From Anastrepha obliqua (taxonomy: Eukaryota; Arthropoda; Insecta; Diptera; Tephritidae): a DNA stretch of 64,000 bases. The position numbers and the translations under genes are program-made. The notes below the pieces were generated by a model. That model searched no databases. It saw only the letters and a program-made list of their open reading frames with translations, and had not been told where the DNA came from. How positions within the stretch are numbered: position 1 is the first letter of the stretch; each line of letters begins with the position of its first letter. Below, piece after piece: positions 1 through 10,392 of this stretch. The stretch spans positions 96,727,784-96,791,783 of the forward strand of contig NC_072893.1 in assembly GCF_027943255.1 (NCBI RefSeq), in the 5' to 3' direction.

Positions 1-292
1 TATTTTTTTCCAAAAAAGTGCAATGCACATTCGAATACTGCGGTTGATTTTAAACGACTCTGATGAATAAACTATATTCCAAAAATGACGTTTGGCCCTC
101 CTAATTTTTAAAATTTTAAGTGGTATATTATATTTTTTTATCGATTTCTTTTCTCATTTATAAGATGCTGGGTATTTACTCGTATTTGCAAAATATATTT
201 AGTCCATCATATCAGATAAGTTTAGTTCCTAGACGTGCGACTATTTTTCAACTTTGAACCGTCATCGCCATAACACGCAAAAGTTCCTTATA
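1..292. other. AT-rich sequence, nothing recognised
   Basis: No reading frame of note, no repeat shared with the rest of the window and no recognisable signal. Confidence 0.5.
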
Positions 293-300
293 GTATATAC

Positions 301-471
301 TAGGCCGGGTCGATTTGTGGGGAGGCAAAAAAATCGCCCATTGCTCTGTGAAAATCATATTCTAGGGATCAAGATAAGAAACTTTGCCGAAGGAACCATA
401 CCTCTAAAATGAATTCTGATGTCCCCAATTTGGGTCGAATTTTTTAGTTTTGATTAAATCGACCCGCCTTA
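301..471. mobile_element. hAT-like MITE, internally deleted copy
   Basis: The copy starts TAGGCCGGGTCGATTT and ends with the inverted AAATCGACCCGCCTTA. It is flanked by an exact 8-bp duplication GTATATAC at 293-300 and 472-479. Its first ~150 bp match the left arm of the longer hairpin element at 9742-10177, but nearly all of the right arm is gone. An 8-bp target duplication and a TAGG start fit the hAT superfamily; that assignment is inference because no transposase is present. The duplication is itself palindromic, which weakens it slightly as proof. Confidence 0.75.
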
Positions 472-479
472 GTATATAC

Positions 480-775
480 CGATATATATGGTGTTAAAAA
501 GAATATAAAGTATTTATGGAAGCCACAGTATGGACCAAACGAAGCAAAAAAGTATTAATATGGATCCACAAACTACCGGTTTTGGAGATATAAAATTTTT
601 TTCTTTTTTAGCTTCTTCGTGATTTGTATGTTTTAATGAATCCTTTTTTGGTTAGATAATCTTTGCATAGAAGGTTTATGTTTTATGAAGTTATTTGTGT
701 TGAAGCCGAACAAAATTATGTATTTAAAGTAATGGATGCACCAACCGTCAAAGAGAATTTTCAGTGTCCTTCAAG
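480..775. other. Unassigned AT-rich spacer
   Basis: No coding or repeat feature recognised. Confidence 0.4.
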
Positions 776-788
776 TGTGTTAGTCACT

Positions 789-2089
789 GGTTGGTTGGTT
801 GGTTGAGGTGCTGCCGGGATGACACGTCCCAGATTCAATTAGCAAAAAAAGTGCCATTTTGATACACCACCGTCTTGATTTGGCTATAAATCTGCCTTTG
901 TTATCTAGTTTCTTTCCTGCAATTTCTATCAAGTTGTTCATTGAGTATTTCCCCAGCTTTCTATGTCTTAGAGCACTCAGACTTGATCACTTACACAGAT
1001 AGTAGAAGACTGTCTCCCTAGAATCCTCTTAATTGCAGCTTCTACCTCTATCGTTATACGGCCACCCCATCTTCCTAGCATGGTCTCCGATAGGCCAATG
1101 GCCGGTTATTGTTGACGTAATTCTAAAGATGTCTGTTCTTGGCTTTCGTAACAGCTCGTCAGTTCCCAACTTTTTGTACTCTGGCCACGCTTCCTTCGCT
1201 ATTTTGCAGGTTTCGGTGTTGGTTCATCTGTCATCCTGTTTCTGGTATTGCAAAAACATCTCCCTTTTGTGAACGCTTCAAGGGCAGCCCACTTCTATCA
1301 CTTCGGATACACCAGAGGAAGCCCCCTGTATTGCCAGCTCACCAGTGTTTTCATTTTCATCTATGTTCCTATCGCCAGGTACCCAGATGAGGGTGATGTC
1401 TGTCATGCGTGATAAGGTATTTAATTCTTCTTTGCATTGTCTGACAATTTTTGAGTTGGTTGCTGGTGACTTTATAGCTAAGATGGCTGCTTGACTATCC
1501 GTAAAAATACGTGCTTCTGATAGGTGTTGGGATGATTCCTGTAAGCTTCCCTTATCCCGAGAATTTCAGCTTGAAAGATGCTATTCCAGTTCACCAGGCG
1601 AAAGAACTTGGAAGTTTCGAGGTCTTTCGAATATACACCCGCGCCGACGCCGCAATCCATCTTGGATCCATGTGTGTAAAATGCGGTGATATCTTCATTG
1701 ATTACTAAATTTAACTCCCATTCCTTCGCGTTTAACTCCCATCCGTTTAGCTTCCGACTATCAAGAATAGTACTATGACCTAACACCCTAGCATTCCAAC
1801 AACCACCCTCTTAAATTTGCAGCTGTTAGTCATAGTTGCAAATCTACAGGTTCAGTATGACATTCAGTGCCTCTGCTGGACATGATTTCATAACTCCAGC
1901 TATTCGTGCGCGGGCTGCTCGTTGTACTCTATTTAACTATCTAACATTGTACTGTCTATTTCGTATGTCAAAATCGGTCTTACTATGGCAGTGTACATCC
2001 AGAGTGCGAGTTTAGGTTTTAAACCACTATTTCTGCTAATAATTCTTTGGCACCCGCTTTTCTACATTGGGCGTCCAGTTCGAAATCAC
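789..2089 (-). pseudogene. LINE ORF2 remnant: end of RT, RNase H, C-terminal tail
   Basis: Reading the minus strand from 2089, NWTPNVEK and then LKPKLALWMYTAIVRPILTY mark the end of the reverse transcriptase. The RNase H motif follows as FYTHGSKMDCGVGAGVY (near 1670), where the first catalytic Asp of the usual YTDGS has become His, and then FQAEILGI. After a frame break, DITLIWVPGDRNI is read at about 1400-1355, with the usual GNExADELA degenerated to ENENTGELA. The tail keeps a TGHWPIGDHARKMG-like stretch where intact relatives have the CxxC...HxxxxC region. Several stops and frame changes make it clearly dead. Confidence 0.7.
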
Positions 2090-2893
2090 CGGCCTTAACA
2101 ACCGCGCTGTTAGTTCTGCTCTCTCCAAACGGGATAAATAGGAAAAGCGAATGGGTCTGGTGGTGAACGAGGAAAAAACGAAGTACCTCCTGTTTTCAAA
2201 CAAACAGTCGGCGCACTCGCATATCGGCACCCACGGCACTGTTGACAGTTATGATTTCGAGGTTGTAAAAGACTTCGTCTATTTAGGAACCAGCATTAAC
2301 ACCGATAACAATGTCAGCCTAGAAATCCAACGTAGAATCTCTCTTGCCAACAAGTGCTACTTTGGACTAAGTAGGCAATTGAGTAGTAAAGTCCTCTCTC
2401 GACGAACAAAACCAACTCTCTACAAGACTCTCATCATGCCCGTCCTAACGTATGGCGCATTAACATAACGACGTGGACGATGACAACATCCGATGAAGCG
2501 ACGCTTGAAGTGCTTGAGAGAAAGATTCTGAGCAAGATTTTTGGACCTTTGCACGTTGGCAACGGCGAATATCGCAGACGATGGAACGATGAGCTGTATG
2601 AGCTCTACAACAACATAGACATAGCGCAGCGAATAAAGATCCAGCGGCTACGTTGGCTGGGTCATGTCGTCCGAATGGATACAAACGATCCGGCTCTAAA
2701 AGTATTCGCTGCGGTACCAGCTGGTAGTAGCCGTAGGAGAGGAAGGCGTTGGAAAGATCAGGTGGAGAAGGACTTGGCTTCACTTGGTATGTCCAATTGG
2801 CGCCGGTTAGCACGAGAAAGAAACGACTGGTGCGCTTTGTTGAACTCGGCCAAAATCACGTAAGCGGTTATCGCGCCAATTAAGAAGGAGAAG
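2090..2893 (+). pseudogene. RTE-like LINE, 3' third (end of RT domain plus C-terminal region)
   Basis: A plus-strand frame starts at GLNNRAVSSALSK, passes through MGLVVNEEKTKYLLFSNK and ends near 2863 with WRRLARERNDW...LLNSAKIT. The RLRWLGHVVRM and RRRGRRWKDQVEKDL motifs are typical of the C-terminus of RTE-type endonuclease/reverse transcriptases. A short insertion breaks the frame at 2450-2480, in what should be TYGA-WTMTTSDEATL. The 3' end reads GCGCCAATTAAGAAGGAGAAG at 2873-2893. The active-site and endonuclease parts are absent, as expected from 5' truncation. Other copies lie at 7556-7822, 34110-35314 and 47275-47570. Confidence 0.8.
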
Positions 2894-2895
2894 AT

Positions 2896-3006
2896 TAACT
2901 GGGTTTTGCTTGGGGTAACCCTAAGACCACTGTTTTCAGCCCGTTTACTTAGCTTTCCCAGAGCTCCTTCTAACATTTCACTAATAGTGGAAATAAATAG
3001 TCCCGT
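2896..3006 (-). pseudogene. LINE RT fragment, upstream piece of the same LINE
   Basis: The minus strand reads ISEMLEGALGKLSKRAENSG followed by LRVTPSKTQLI, the segment after the RT active site in RNase H-bearing LINEs. In a complete element it would be followed about 40 codons later by the NWTPN segment found at 2089. The gap is now filled by the RTE piece at 2090-2893, so some LINE sequence was lost at the junction. Confidence 0.6.
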
Positions 3007-3019
3007 TGTGTTATTCAGT

Positions 3020-3494
3020 ACTCGAAACTTTATTTTTAATTCAACATTTGACAAGTTTTCGTTTGCTGTAGCTGTATATTTTATCGCGGAATTCGCGGAC
3101 TTGGATTGTACTAAACATATCCAAATGATTGCGTGATTCACATCGTTTGTTAGAAAAAATTCACCAAGAATTGCGTGATACCGGTTCATTGAGCAAACAA
3201 TAATAGAAAGTATTTATCTGGAAAGTCAAGGTCAGTATCTACTCCTAGAGTAGAAGATTACGGATACGGAGAAGCTGCTTATCCGCATTCCATGCATTTT
3301 ATATATATAATGAATGCATTAACTCGATCACCAACAATGGGTGATACCAGCACTCTTTCCAATATTCCTTTTACTGAAAAGGCTCGGTTCTCATGAAATG
3401 GTAATATTAATTTTCATAAGACGCATGTGTGGGTCATCACAAGGATCTAAGATTTGAATGTTTATTGTTGGTGGCAGTTTTCTAAGCTTTGTTA
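3020..3494. other. Unassigned AT-rich spacer
   Basis: No coding feature recognised. Confidence 0.4.
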
Positions 3495-3945
3495 TTTTGC
3501 CAAGCCGTCTAAAAGTCATTTCTTACCTGGACGCTTTCAAGACAATATCCTTTTCGATGCAATTTTCCATAACCGAATTGCAAAGTGGTTGTCCTATGTC
3601 CTCGATAGCCTCACGAATTTCATCTTTGAGGTATTGAATCGACCCTGGGCTGTTGGCGTGGACCTTCTCTTTCACGTGGCCCCAAAGAAAAAAGTCACAA
3701 GGTGTTAAATCACACGATCTCGGTGGCCAATTGTGATCACCTCTTCCAGAGATAACACGGTCCGGAAACTTTTCGCACGTAAAAAGTCAATGGTTTCGTT
3801 GCTTGTGTGGCACGTAGTGCCGTCTTGTTGAAAATAAACGTTGTCCAGATCAATATCATCCAATTTCGGCCATGAAAAATCGTTAATCATATCTCGATAG
3901 CGTTATCCATTCACCATTAACACCTGTTATTGGAAAACCTATTAT
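3495..3945 (-). pseudogene. DD41D (rosa-type) transposase, C-terminal half
   Basis: The minus strand reads VNGE, RDMINDF.WPKLDDIDLDN and VYFQQDGTTCHTSNETIDFL (second catalytic Asp). After a one-base frameshift it reads WPPRSCDLTPCDFFLWGHVK, with the third Asp in PCDFF. Restoring that shift gives the 41-residue spacing of the DD41D group. It continues KEKVHANSPGSIQYLKDEI and ends near ASR. The DNA-binding half and the first catalytic Asp are missing, and no terminal inverted repeat is visible. A related C-terminal scrap lies at 51949-52000. Confidence 0.75.
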
Positions 3946-4881
3946 TATCAATGAGAATATCAATAATAGAAAAGTTCGAATGTGAATGCAATGATTATCT
4001 TCATATATTAAATTTAGCCAATTTTCCTACAGGGTTACAGTGCCCAGCGAACAAATTTAAAAATGATTGTGCCGTAAATAGGCAATGTATATATTGCGTA
4101 GGCGGCACAAATGATCACAAATACACTTCATAACTTTCATTTCATTTCTCTTAACAACTTTTCTGGCATTCGTGTTTTATTTCAAGTCTTCAGCATTTAT
4201 TTTGTCTTCCACCTTTTGTCTTCCTCGCATTTACGGAATATATTTTTACTTGCAACGAAAGCTCATCCTCCGGCTAGCGTTTTCGTTAGTAAAATTTTTT
4301 TATTTTCCTTTTTAACTATATTTTCTCTTTTGTTATTGATTTTCCTCTGCAAGAGGTTCGCCTGCAGGTAGGCATTTCACTTTTTCGAGGGGGATTTTTG
4401 TTCACCATTTCCCTAACTATTTCTCAAACGTTGCAACCAACCTGCTAGTTTTTCCTTCTCATGCTGCTCGCTGCCTCACTAACACTACCAAAATGGATTG
4501 CAGTTTTAAATTTTTTATGCTCTCGATTCAAATAAATCTTTATCAATTTTCGAACAGTGCAGAGCACACAGCAACAAGCAGAACATAAAATAAATGTGAA
4601 ATGCAATTGAATTGAATTAAATGTTCCGCAATGAACAGAAAAAATGTTCCACTTCAGAATGCTACGTTTCTATATACATACATATCTAATATATATTTTT
4701 CTAATTGGTTGTGTTTTAAGAGGTGTAAGATTATAATTTCGAATTACTTTCCCAAATGTTACGTAAAACGACAATTTATATGAAGGCAACTGATATCTGA
4801 ATGATATAGTAATAAAATAAAATGCGTCTTGTAAATATTATAAATTCAAGCGCACAAATTTCTGTAGTTTTGAATATTCAC
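3946..4881. other. Unassigned AT-rich region
   Basis: Only short open stretches with skewed, low-complexity translations; nothing supports a gene. It ends at the TTAA target site of the piggyBac-like element. Confidence 0.4.
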
Positions 4882-5014
4882 TTAACCCATCTTCGGCCGC
4901 TACAAGAATTCGACATAATTTTTCCATTTCCTTTTTAGTCAGTGCTTATAGGACCATAATCAAGAAAAATTAAAAAAAAAAAAAATTCTGACCATCGGTG
5001 TTTTAGATATGGAC

Positions 5015-5032
5015 TGGTCGAAAAATCGACCA
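5015..5032. repeat. Subterminal palindrome of the piggyBac-like element, copy 1
   Basis: TGGTCGAAAAATCGACCA, about 130 bp inside the left end. A plausible transposase-binding site; this role is inference. Confidence 0.6.
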
Positions 5033-5164
5033 CTGGCCAAAAACCGTCAAATATATTAAAAAAAAAATACAACATTTATGAAAAAAATTTAGCGCACGAA
5101 GTCGATTTATTTCATTTTATTTCAAATACAAATATTTTTTTGTTGTTTTATTGATAGAAAAGTC

Positions 5165-6705
5165 AGCTTACAAATTTTTATGATAATCATCAAAACTTTT
5201 AGTATGTAAAGGAATATTGCATTTTTTGCAAGTAAAAATAGTATGTTTCTTGTAAAATTTACACCGCCAAAATTTGTTTTCAATGCTTCTCATGACGGCG
5301 TGTACCCTTTCATTGATCCGAGGAAGGTTCGGTGGACCTTCATCTCCATGTTCGTTTTCATACTCGTCCTCGTTCTTGTCGTAATTCAATAATTCTGTTG
5401 TGACTTTGGAACGAAAATCAATTTGTGACAGTGGTTTTATCTTTTCAATTTTTGCTATCATTCAATGAAGTTTCCATGCATTGCCCATTTCGTTACCAAG
5501 AGCATTTGTCCATATTGGCCACCACCATTTTTTTCCTCTCATACATATTCTATAATTTGTCACCGCATTATCATGGAGATCCACACCACCCATGCCATGA
5601 TTATACTCTTGAATAACTTTTGGCTGCGGAATAGTGATAGTTTGTTTTTTCTTCCGACAATATCTTTTAGTGCTAATAATTGGATTGACTGTGGAGTTAT
5701 TAGTTATAACATTGACTACAGCATTATCATTCCACCGAACAGTAAATATTTCTTGCTGATGATCAAGTAGTTGGTCAAATGTTCCTCGTATTTCTTTTTT
5801 TAAATTTCTCAAAGGAGAATCGCCTATTCTATTTTCGCGTATAGTACCAGTTGCAAAGAATCGACGTTCGTTCAGAAGGCTCATCAGATGGTATGAAGAG
5901 AAAAAAATTATCAAAGAAAATGATGTGGCACTCAGGGTCAGATACTTTGGCAAGCAAGTCTAAGACTGTTTGTGCGCCTAGACCAATAGTTTTATCGTGA
6001 GGGGTTGCTGCTCACCCGTACAATGAACTAGAAAATAAGTACCCACTTTCAGAGCACAAGCACCATGTTTTAAACCCAAACCGGATTGGCTTTCCCTTGA
6101 TAAACATTTTGCAGGAGTGGCATCCAAAGTATGGAATCATCTGTTGGTCTATAGAGAGATTATGGCTAAAGACTCCAAACTGCATAAACTTTTTGTTGAG
6201 AGCGTCAGTAATAGGACGAACTTTCGCAAAACGGTCTGCTGGGTTTAAATTCGTGTTGTCAGCGAGATGGAAAAACTGCTTAATTTTTTTAAACCAATTA
6301 CGACTCATAGCCTGCTTCACAATTGGAACTCCTATGTCCGGTCGAACAAACCAGTAGTGGCAATGTGTGGCAAAGTATGGTACCCTAGGTATTTCGATTG
6401 GCGTGATGTTAATTGGAGCATTGTGTTGCTTTGCATACTCATTTGTGAAAGGGGTAATATTTGTGATAATATTATTATCAACAAACAATGTAAAGAGATC
6501 ATAGGGGGATTTTGAGCCTACAAAATAGTGCAAATATATATACGTATACAAAAAGGATTGATTGCTTACCAATTTCAGGAAACATTTCTTCCAATTTGAT
6601 TGCTTCCACACCGCTGCATCCCTTTTAGGATAGTTCCGCCCTAGTTCGATATTAGACAAATGAGAACAAGTTCCATTTGTAGGTGTTTTCTAATAGTCCC
6701 GTACC
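5165..6705 (-). pseudogene. piggyBac-like transposase (DDD, C-terminal zinc-binding domain), disabled
   Basis: Read on the minus strand from about 6705. SPYDLFTLFVDNNIITNITPF opens the typical fold, SIDQQMIPYFG carries the first catalytic Asp, CHIIFFDNFF the second and YNHGMGGVDLHDN the third. A Cys-rich end (CKFYKKHTIFTCKKCNIPLH) matches the family's C-terminal zinc-binding region. Lesions seen: a TGA about 25 codons after the first Asp region (near 6020), a +1 change in a T7 run (plus-strand A run 5901-5907) just after FFDNFF, and a TGA at 5459-5464. A GTAAGC...TTTGTAG stretch at 6518-6569 (minus strand) could be a 52-nt intron, but splicing it leaves a one-base frame mismatch. All three catalytic residues survive. 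Confidence 0.85.
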
Positions 6706-6897
6706 ATCCAATATAGGACAGGTTCGGTTTTGGAGGTAAGGTACTAGTGCTGCACTAGAATTTTGGTTCACTAGTAGTGATTTTCCCTGCAGGGGTAGTA
6801 CCTTTCCTATATCACAAAGATAATCACTTCCATCTCTTTCAATAAGAAAAAAATATTGCTAGATTTTGTTCTATCCTACATGACAGTTCCTGGCCAG

Positions 6898-6915
6898 TGG
6901 TCGATTTATCGACCA
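6898..6915. repeat. Subterminal palindrome of the piggyBac-like element, copy 2
   Basis: TGGTCGATTTATCGACCA, about 350 bp inside the right end. Confidence 0.6.
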
Positions 6916-7230
6916 CTAAAGTTTACGTCCATGAAACAGTAATAATTATTGCAATATCGATATATTACTTTTTTGATTCTCTTAATTTTATCTTTTCTCT
7001 TCACAATAAATTAGTAACAATTATTTGTTTTTTTGTTTTTCATTATTTTTTCATCTGCACAAAAACACGTAAAAATAGTGATAATTTCATTCTTTTACAA
7101 AAATCTGCCCTGAACCTTTTTTTCTTAAAAAATTATGCTCTAGAAATTAACTAAATTCCAAATTTAAAACTTGTGAAAACTGATCAATAAATTTACATTT
7201 AGTTTCTGAGATATTGAAGCCCGAACTTGG

Positions 7231-7248
7231 TGGTCGAAAAATCGACCA
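7231..7248. repeat. Subterminal palindrome of the piggyBac-like element, copy 3
   Basis: TGGTCGAAAAATCGACCA, ending 15 bp inside the right end of the element. Confidence 0.6.
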
Positions 7249-7267
7249 GCTGCCGCAAATGGGTTAA

Positions 7268-7555
7268 TTCACAGAGAGAACGTTGGTTCGAATCTTGGTG
7301 AAACACCAAAATTAAGAAAAACATTTTTCTAATAGCGGTCGCCCCCGGCAGGCAATAGCAAACCTCCGAGTGTATTTCTGCCATGAAATAGCTCCTCATA
7401 AAAAAGAAAATATCTGCCGTTCGGCTATCGAATATCGAAGTCGGCTTGAAACTGTAGGTCCCTCCATTTGTGGAACAACATCAAGACGCACACCACAAAT
7501 AGGAGGAGGAGCTCGGCCAAAAAGGGTGTACGCACCAATTATATATATATATAAA
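7268..7555 (+). repeat. tRNA-derived SINE, lacks the A box
   Basis: It starts at TTCACAGAGAGAACG directly beside the piggyBac TTAA and keeps the B box-like GGTTCGAATCTTGG. It then has the family core (CGGCAGGCAATAGCAAACC, CTCCATTTGTGGAACAAC, AGGAGGAGGAGCTCGGCC) and ends GTACGCACCAATTATATAT. The head with the A box is absent. Confidence 0.8.
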
Positions 7556-7822
7556 TATACGAAGTCTTTTACAACCTCGAAATCATAACTGTCAACAGTG
7601 ACGTGGGTGCCGACACGCGAGTGCGCCGACTGTTTGTTTGATGACAGGAGGTTCTTCGTTTCACCCTCGTTCACCACCAAACCCATTCGCTTTTCCTCTT
7701 TATCCAGTTTGGAGAAGGCAGAACTAACAGCGCGGCTGTTAAGGCCGATAATGTCAATATCAATACCTCGTTTGGTATCAAACGGCTCGGAGAGGTTCTT
7801 CCCAATTCTGATGGCGCTGCTA
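7556..7822 (-). pseudogene. RTE-like LINE fragment with internal deletion
   Basis: The minus strand from about 7822 matches the 34.1-35.3 kb copy from the DLSEPFDTKRGF region. It then skips the active-site stretch and resumes at GLNNRAV...MGLVVNEGETKNLLSSNK, ending at EVVKDFVYL where the SINE tail begins. The YADD-coding bases are among those lost. Confidence 0.7.
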
Positions 7823-8454
7823 TCTCACTCCCGAACGGGTGTTCGGAAGCTACCCAGAGGATACTTGGGTTAATCCCGGAAGTTGTGAGCTGCTTGAACC
7901 ATATGCAGAAAAATCGTCCTGGCCCCTCCCAAGTGAATGGCGATCAGTAACTCTCCCCACTTGCGTGGACTTCTACATAAGGAACCATCCTCCTATTGCT
8001 TTATTATTCAACAAAAATTCTGTTTATTATTATATCTGTATGTATCTCAGCTAAATTATCTTTAAAGTGGAACGCTTTTTAATTATACAATAAGCTGATG
8101 AGATAAGCTGAAGTAGATGGCCCACAACGGCCTGTTTCTTCTTCTGGCTGAGTGGCTTGACTCGTGAACTGGATTTTTTTGATCGCTGCTTGTGAGCATG
8201 GCAATATATACCAATAAAAAAGATGTCGACATCCTAATGCGTTACGGACTCTACGAATGGGCGTAGTCGCGGGCACGTAATGCATACATGCTACGGCTTC
8301 CTACTCGCCGAATATTTGATGTTAGCGTCTTTGATGGATCTTTCTTTAAAGAAATTCTGTTAACAGCTGCGTCTTAGTTCGGCAAAGACGGTATTCTTAG
8401 TTACCATAATGTCCACTATTGGGATTTCATTGGAGTTGACGTGAAAAGTAAATA
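7823..8454. other. Unassigned sequence, possibly repeat-derived
   Basis: 7860-7985 has a GC-richer, repeat-like composition, but no second copy exists in the window and no coding match is evident. Confidence 0.35.
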
Positions 8455-8739
8455 ATGAATGACGATTCCAGAGATAAGGAACAAACTACACGCGCTATAA
8501 ATAGTATTACAGACCAAATCATGGCGAAAGTTCATAGAAAATATTGGTACGCGGATTATGTATTGCAAGAAATGTCGCAGTTGGCATATAATGGATATAG
8601 TTTTACATACATAAATGCCTTCGACTGGAAACATGATGGAAAAAATAATAATAATTTCGACATTTTGTTTTTGTTGGAAAATAAAATCTTACTTAAACAA
8701 CCTTTATCTGACAAAGAAATTGAATTAACTTTTTCATAG
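8455..8739 (+). CDS. Unrecognised 94-codon reading frame
   Basis: An ATG-initiated open frame in a block of otherwise unassigned sequence. The composition is soluble and protein-like, with a basic/acidic N-terminus (MNDDSRDKEQTTRAINS), aromatic-rich middle (KVHRKYWYADYV, SFTYINAFDW) and no membrane segment. I do not recognise a domain. It could be an exon of a host gene, part of an unknown element, or chance; frames of this length are not rare in 64 kb. No splice or promoter signal decides the matter. Confidence 0.25.
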   Translation: MNDDSRDKEQTTRAINSITDQIMAKVHRKYWYADYVLQEMSQLAYNGYSFTYINAFDWKHDGKNNNNFDILFLLENKILLKQPLSDKEIELTFS

Positions 8740-9484
8740 CCGACAGGAAAAAAACTCGTATGGTAAAAATAGTTTCTAGATTTCCTTCAGTTGGATTTTT
8801 TCCGATATGCAACGGCCGCCAAGTTTGAAAAAATGCAATACATTTTATCAATATTACTTAAATTGCATCTGTAATTCACTAACTAATAAATATAACATAT
8901 TGAAATTTTAGTCCAACAAAAGATACACTGACGAAAATAGGTATTCCTCGGAGTATACAAATCTGAATTTTTTACGATACCGCACTTTTTATACATACTA
9001 TATTGACACTTATATGGATCTGCGTGTATGTGGAATATAAGAAATATGTAAATGTGGCGGACAATCATATCATGCAAATATATTAACTTGGCAAAATATA
9101 ATAAATTATGAAATTAATCCAATTCAGTTAAAACATGTTACCAGTCGCAAATTGCCGGTCGGCTGACCACATTAATTTAAATGTAACACTATATAGTGTC
9201 TGTATGTAAATATGTATTGCACAATATTAATATAAATAAATTTGTACTTGATTTAAATTTGTTGCGCTGTATTGCTTGTCGTGGTGGTCCTGCAGCTGAT
9301 TGATTTATGGAAATGAAATAAGTTTATTGAGTTCATTAAATTTAATATGTAAGGCATTAATTCATGTAGTGGTTTTTTGAATATCAACACATACATCCAG
9401 ACTTAACAAACAACGCAGCCATTCAGTCAAACTTAGCTTTAATTTTTAACTTATAAAGTTTAACTTAACTTATAAGTATGTGGT
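8740..9484. other. Unassigned AT-rich region
   Basis: No coding or repeat feature recognised. Confidence 0.4.
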
Positions 9485-9725
9485 GGTCACCATAGTCGAA
9501 TTGGTTGGTGAATTACCATTTGGAAGTGCACAGGTTCGAAACCCTGGACACGAAATACGAAATGGTAGAACACGTTTTTTCGAAGAGCGCATTTCTTCCG
9601 AGTGTTTTTCTGCCATGAAAAGCTCCTCATAAAAACCGTTTGCTGTTCGGAGACGGCTTCATTTGTAGACGCACAGGACAAATTGGGCCCGAAAAGGGGT
9701 GTAAATGACGACTACATATATATAA
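9485..9725 (+). repeat. tRNA-derived SINE, diverged full-length copy
   Basis: The head reads TAGTCGAATTGGTTGG (A box-like) and AGGTTCGAAACCCTGG (B box-like), spaced about 35 bp apart as in tRNA-derived promoters. The core motifs CTGCCATGAAAAGCTCCTC and GTTCGGAGACGGCTTCA follow. The middle is shortened relative to other copies and the tail is TA-rich. Confidence 0.7.
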
Positions 9726-9741
9726 AGATATATATATATAT

Positions 9742-10177
9742 TAGGCCGGGTCGATTTGTGGGGGGGCAAAAAAATCGCCCATTGCTCTGTGAAAATCACA
9801 TTCTAGGGATCAAAATAAGAAACTGCCGAAGGAACCATACCTCTAAAACGAATTCTGATGTCCCCCAATTTGGGTCGAACTTTCTAGTTTCTTTTCTCAT
9901 GTAAAGGCCAAAAATGGTGATATTTTGAAATAATTGTATGGGGAACCCCCCAGAGGAGTTCCAGGGGGTGTGCCACTGGCATGGGTGGATCGGCCGTCCA
10001 AAGTTAGTGGGGGTCGGTCATACGTACATTTGGATTTTGGGATTTTTCGTTCGACCCAAATTGGGTGACATCAGAATTCGTTTTAGAGGTATGGTTCCTT
10101 CGGCAAAGTTTCTTATTTTGATCCCTAGAATACGATTTTCACAGAGCAATGAGCGATTTTTAAATCGACCCGCCCTA
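9742..10177. mobile_element. hAT-like hairpin MITE (436 bp)
   Basis: Arms of about 145 bp are near-perfect inverted repeats: the left arm begins TAGGCCGGGTCGATTT and the right arm, read inward, TAGGGCGGGTCGATTT. The loop is about 145 bp. Flanks are ATATATAT (9734-9741) and ATATACAT (10178-10185), 7 of 8 bases matching. It has no coding capacity, and the short open frames here are by-products. A deleted sibling lies at 301-471. Confidence 0.8.
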
Positions 10178-10392
10178 ATATACATCTATATAAGTATATA
10201 GCTATATAAGTATGACAGTAAAACTTTGCCGTCAAATCAGTGTTGATAATTCATTACCTAATTCCAGCCTGCTTGATTTCGCTTTATCTAAATCTAATTT
10301 TGTAACACAAAACTAAGTTTGTTGCTTAATATTGGGTTTATATTGATTGCTGCCAAATTTAGCTTGTTTTTCGTTACATTTTTGTCTAGTCT

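Larger units (their letters stand above)
789..3006 (-). mobile_element. 5'-truncated RNase H-bearing LINE with nested RTE piece
   Basis: Two minus-strand pieces of one non-LTR retrotransposon (2896-3006 and 789-2089) flank a plus-strand RTE fragment. The 3' end reads on the plus strand as repeated GGTT units at 789-800. A possible diverged target duplication, TGTGTTAGTCACT (776-788) against TGTGTTATTCAGT (3007-3019), brackets the whole interval. The RNase H domain and the Cys/His tail after it fit LOA/I/R1-type LINEs; I cannot fix the clade. Confidence 0.65.
4886..7263 (-). mobile_element. Complete piggyBac-like element (2378 bp)
   Basis: The element is flanked by TTAA at 4882-4885 and 7264-7267. 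Its ends are imperfect inverted repeats, CCCATCTTCGGCCGC on the left and CCCATTTGCGGCAGC on the right. Inside is a minus-strand DDD transposase. Near both ends lie copies of an 18-bp palindrome TGGTCGAWWWATCGACCA (5015, 6898, 7231). TTAA duplication and CCC-initiated ends are diagnostic of the piggyBac superfamily. Confidence 0.9.

Noticed and set aside
1033..1708. Plus-strand frames of 65-83 codons
   Set aside because: Antisense to the LINE RNase H region, whose motifs (TLIWVPG, FQAE) are on the minus strand.
4111..4371. 86-codon frame rich in Phe, Leu and Ser, suggesting a membrane protein
   Set aside because: The composition is what AT-rich noise gives; no start context, homology or neighbouring signal supports it.
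9485..9560. Possible functional tRNA gene from the A and B box-like sequences
   Set aside because: No acceptor stem or cloverleaf can be formed, and the sequence continues into the SINE core shared by six other copies.
9602..10201. Open frames of 100 and 87 codons
   Set aside because: They run through the SINE tail and the inverted arms of the MITE, and are by-products of repeat sequence.
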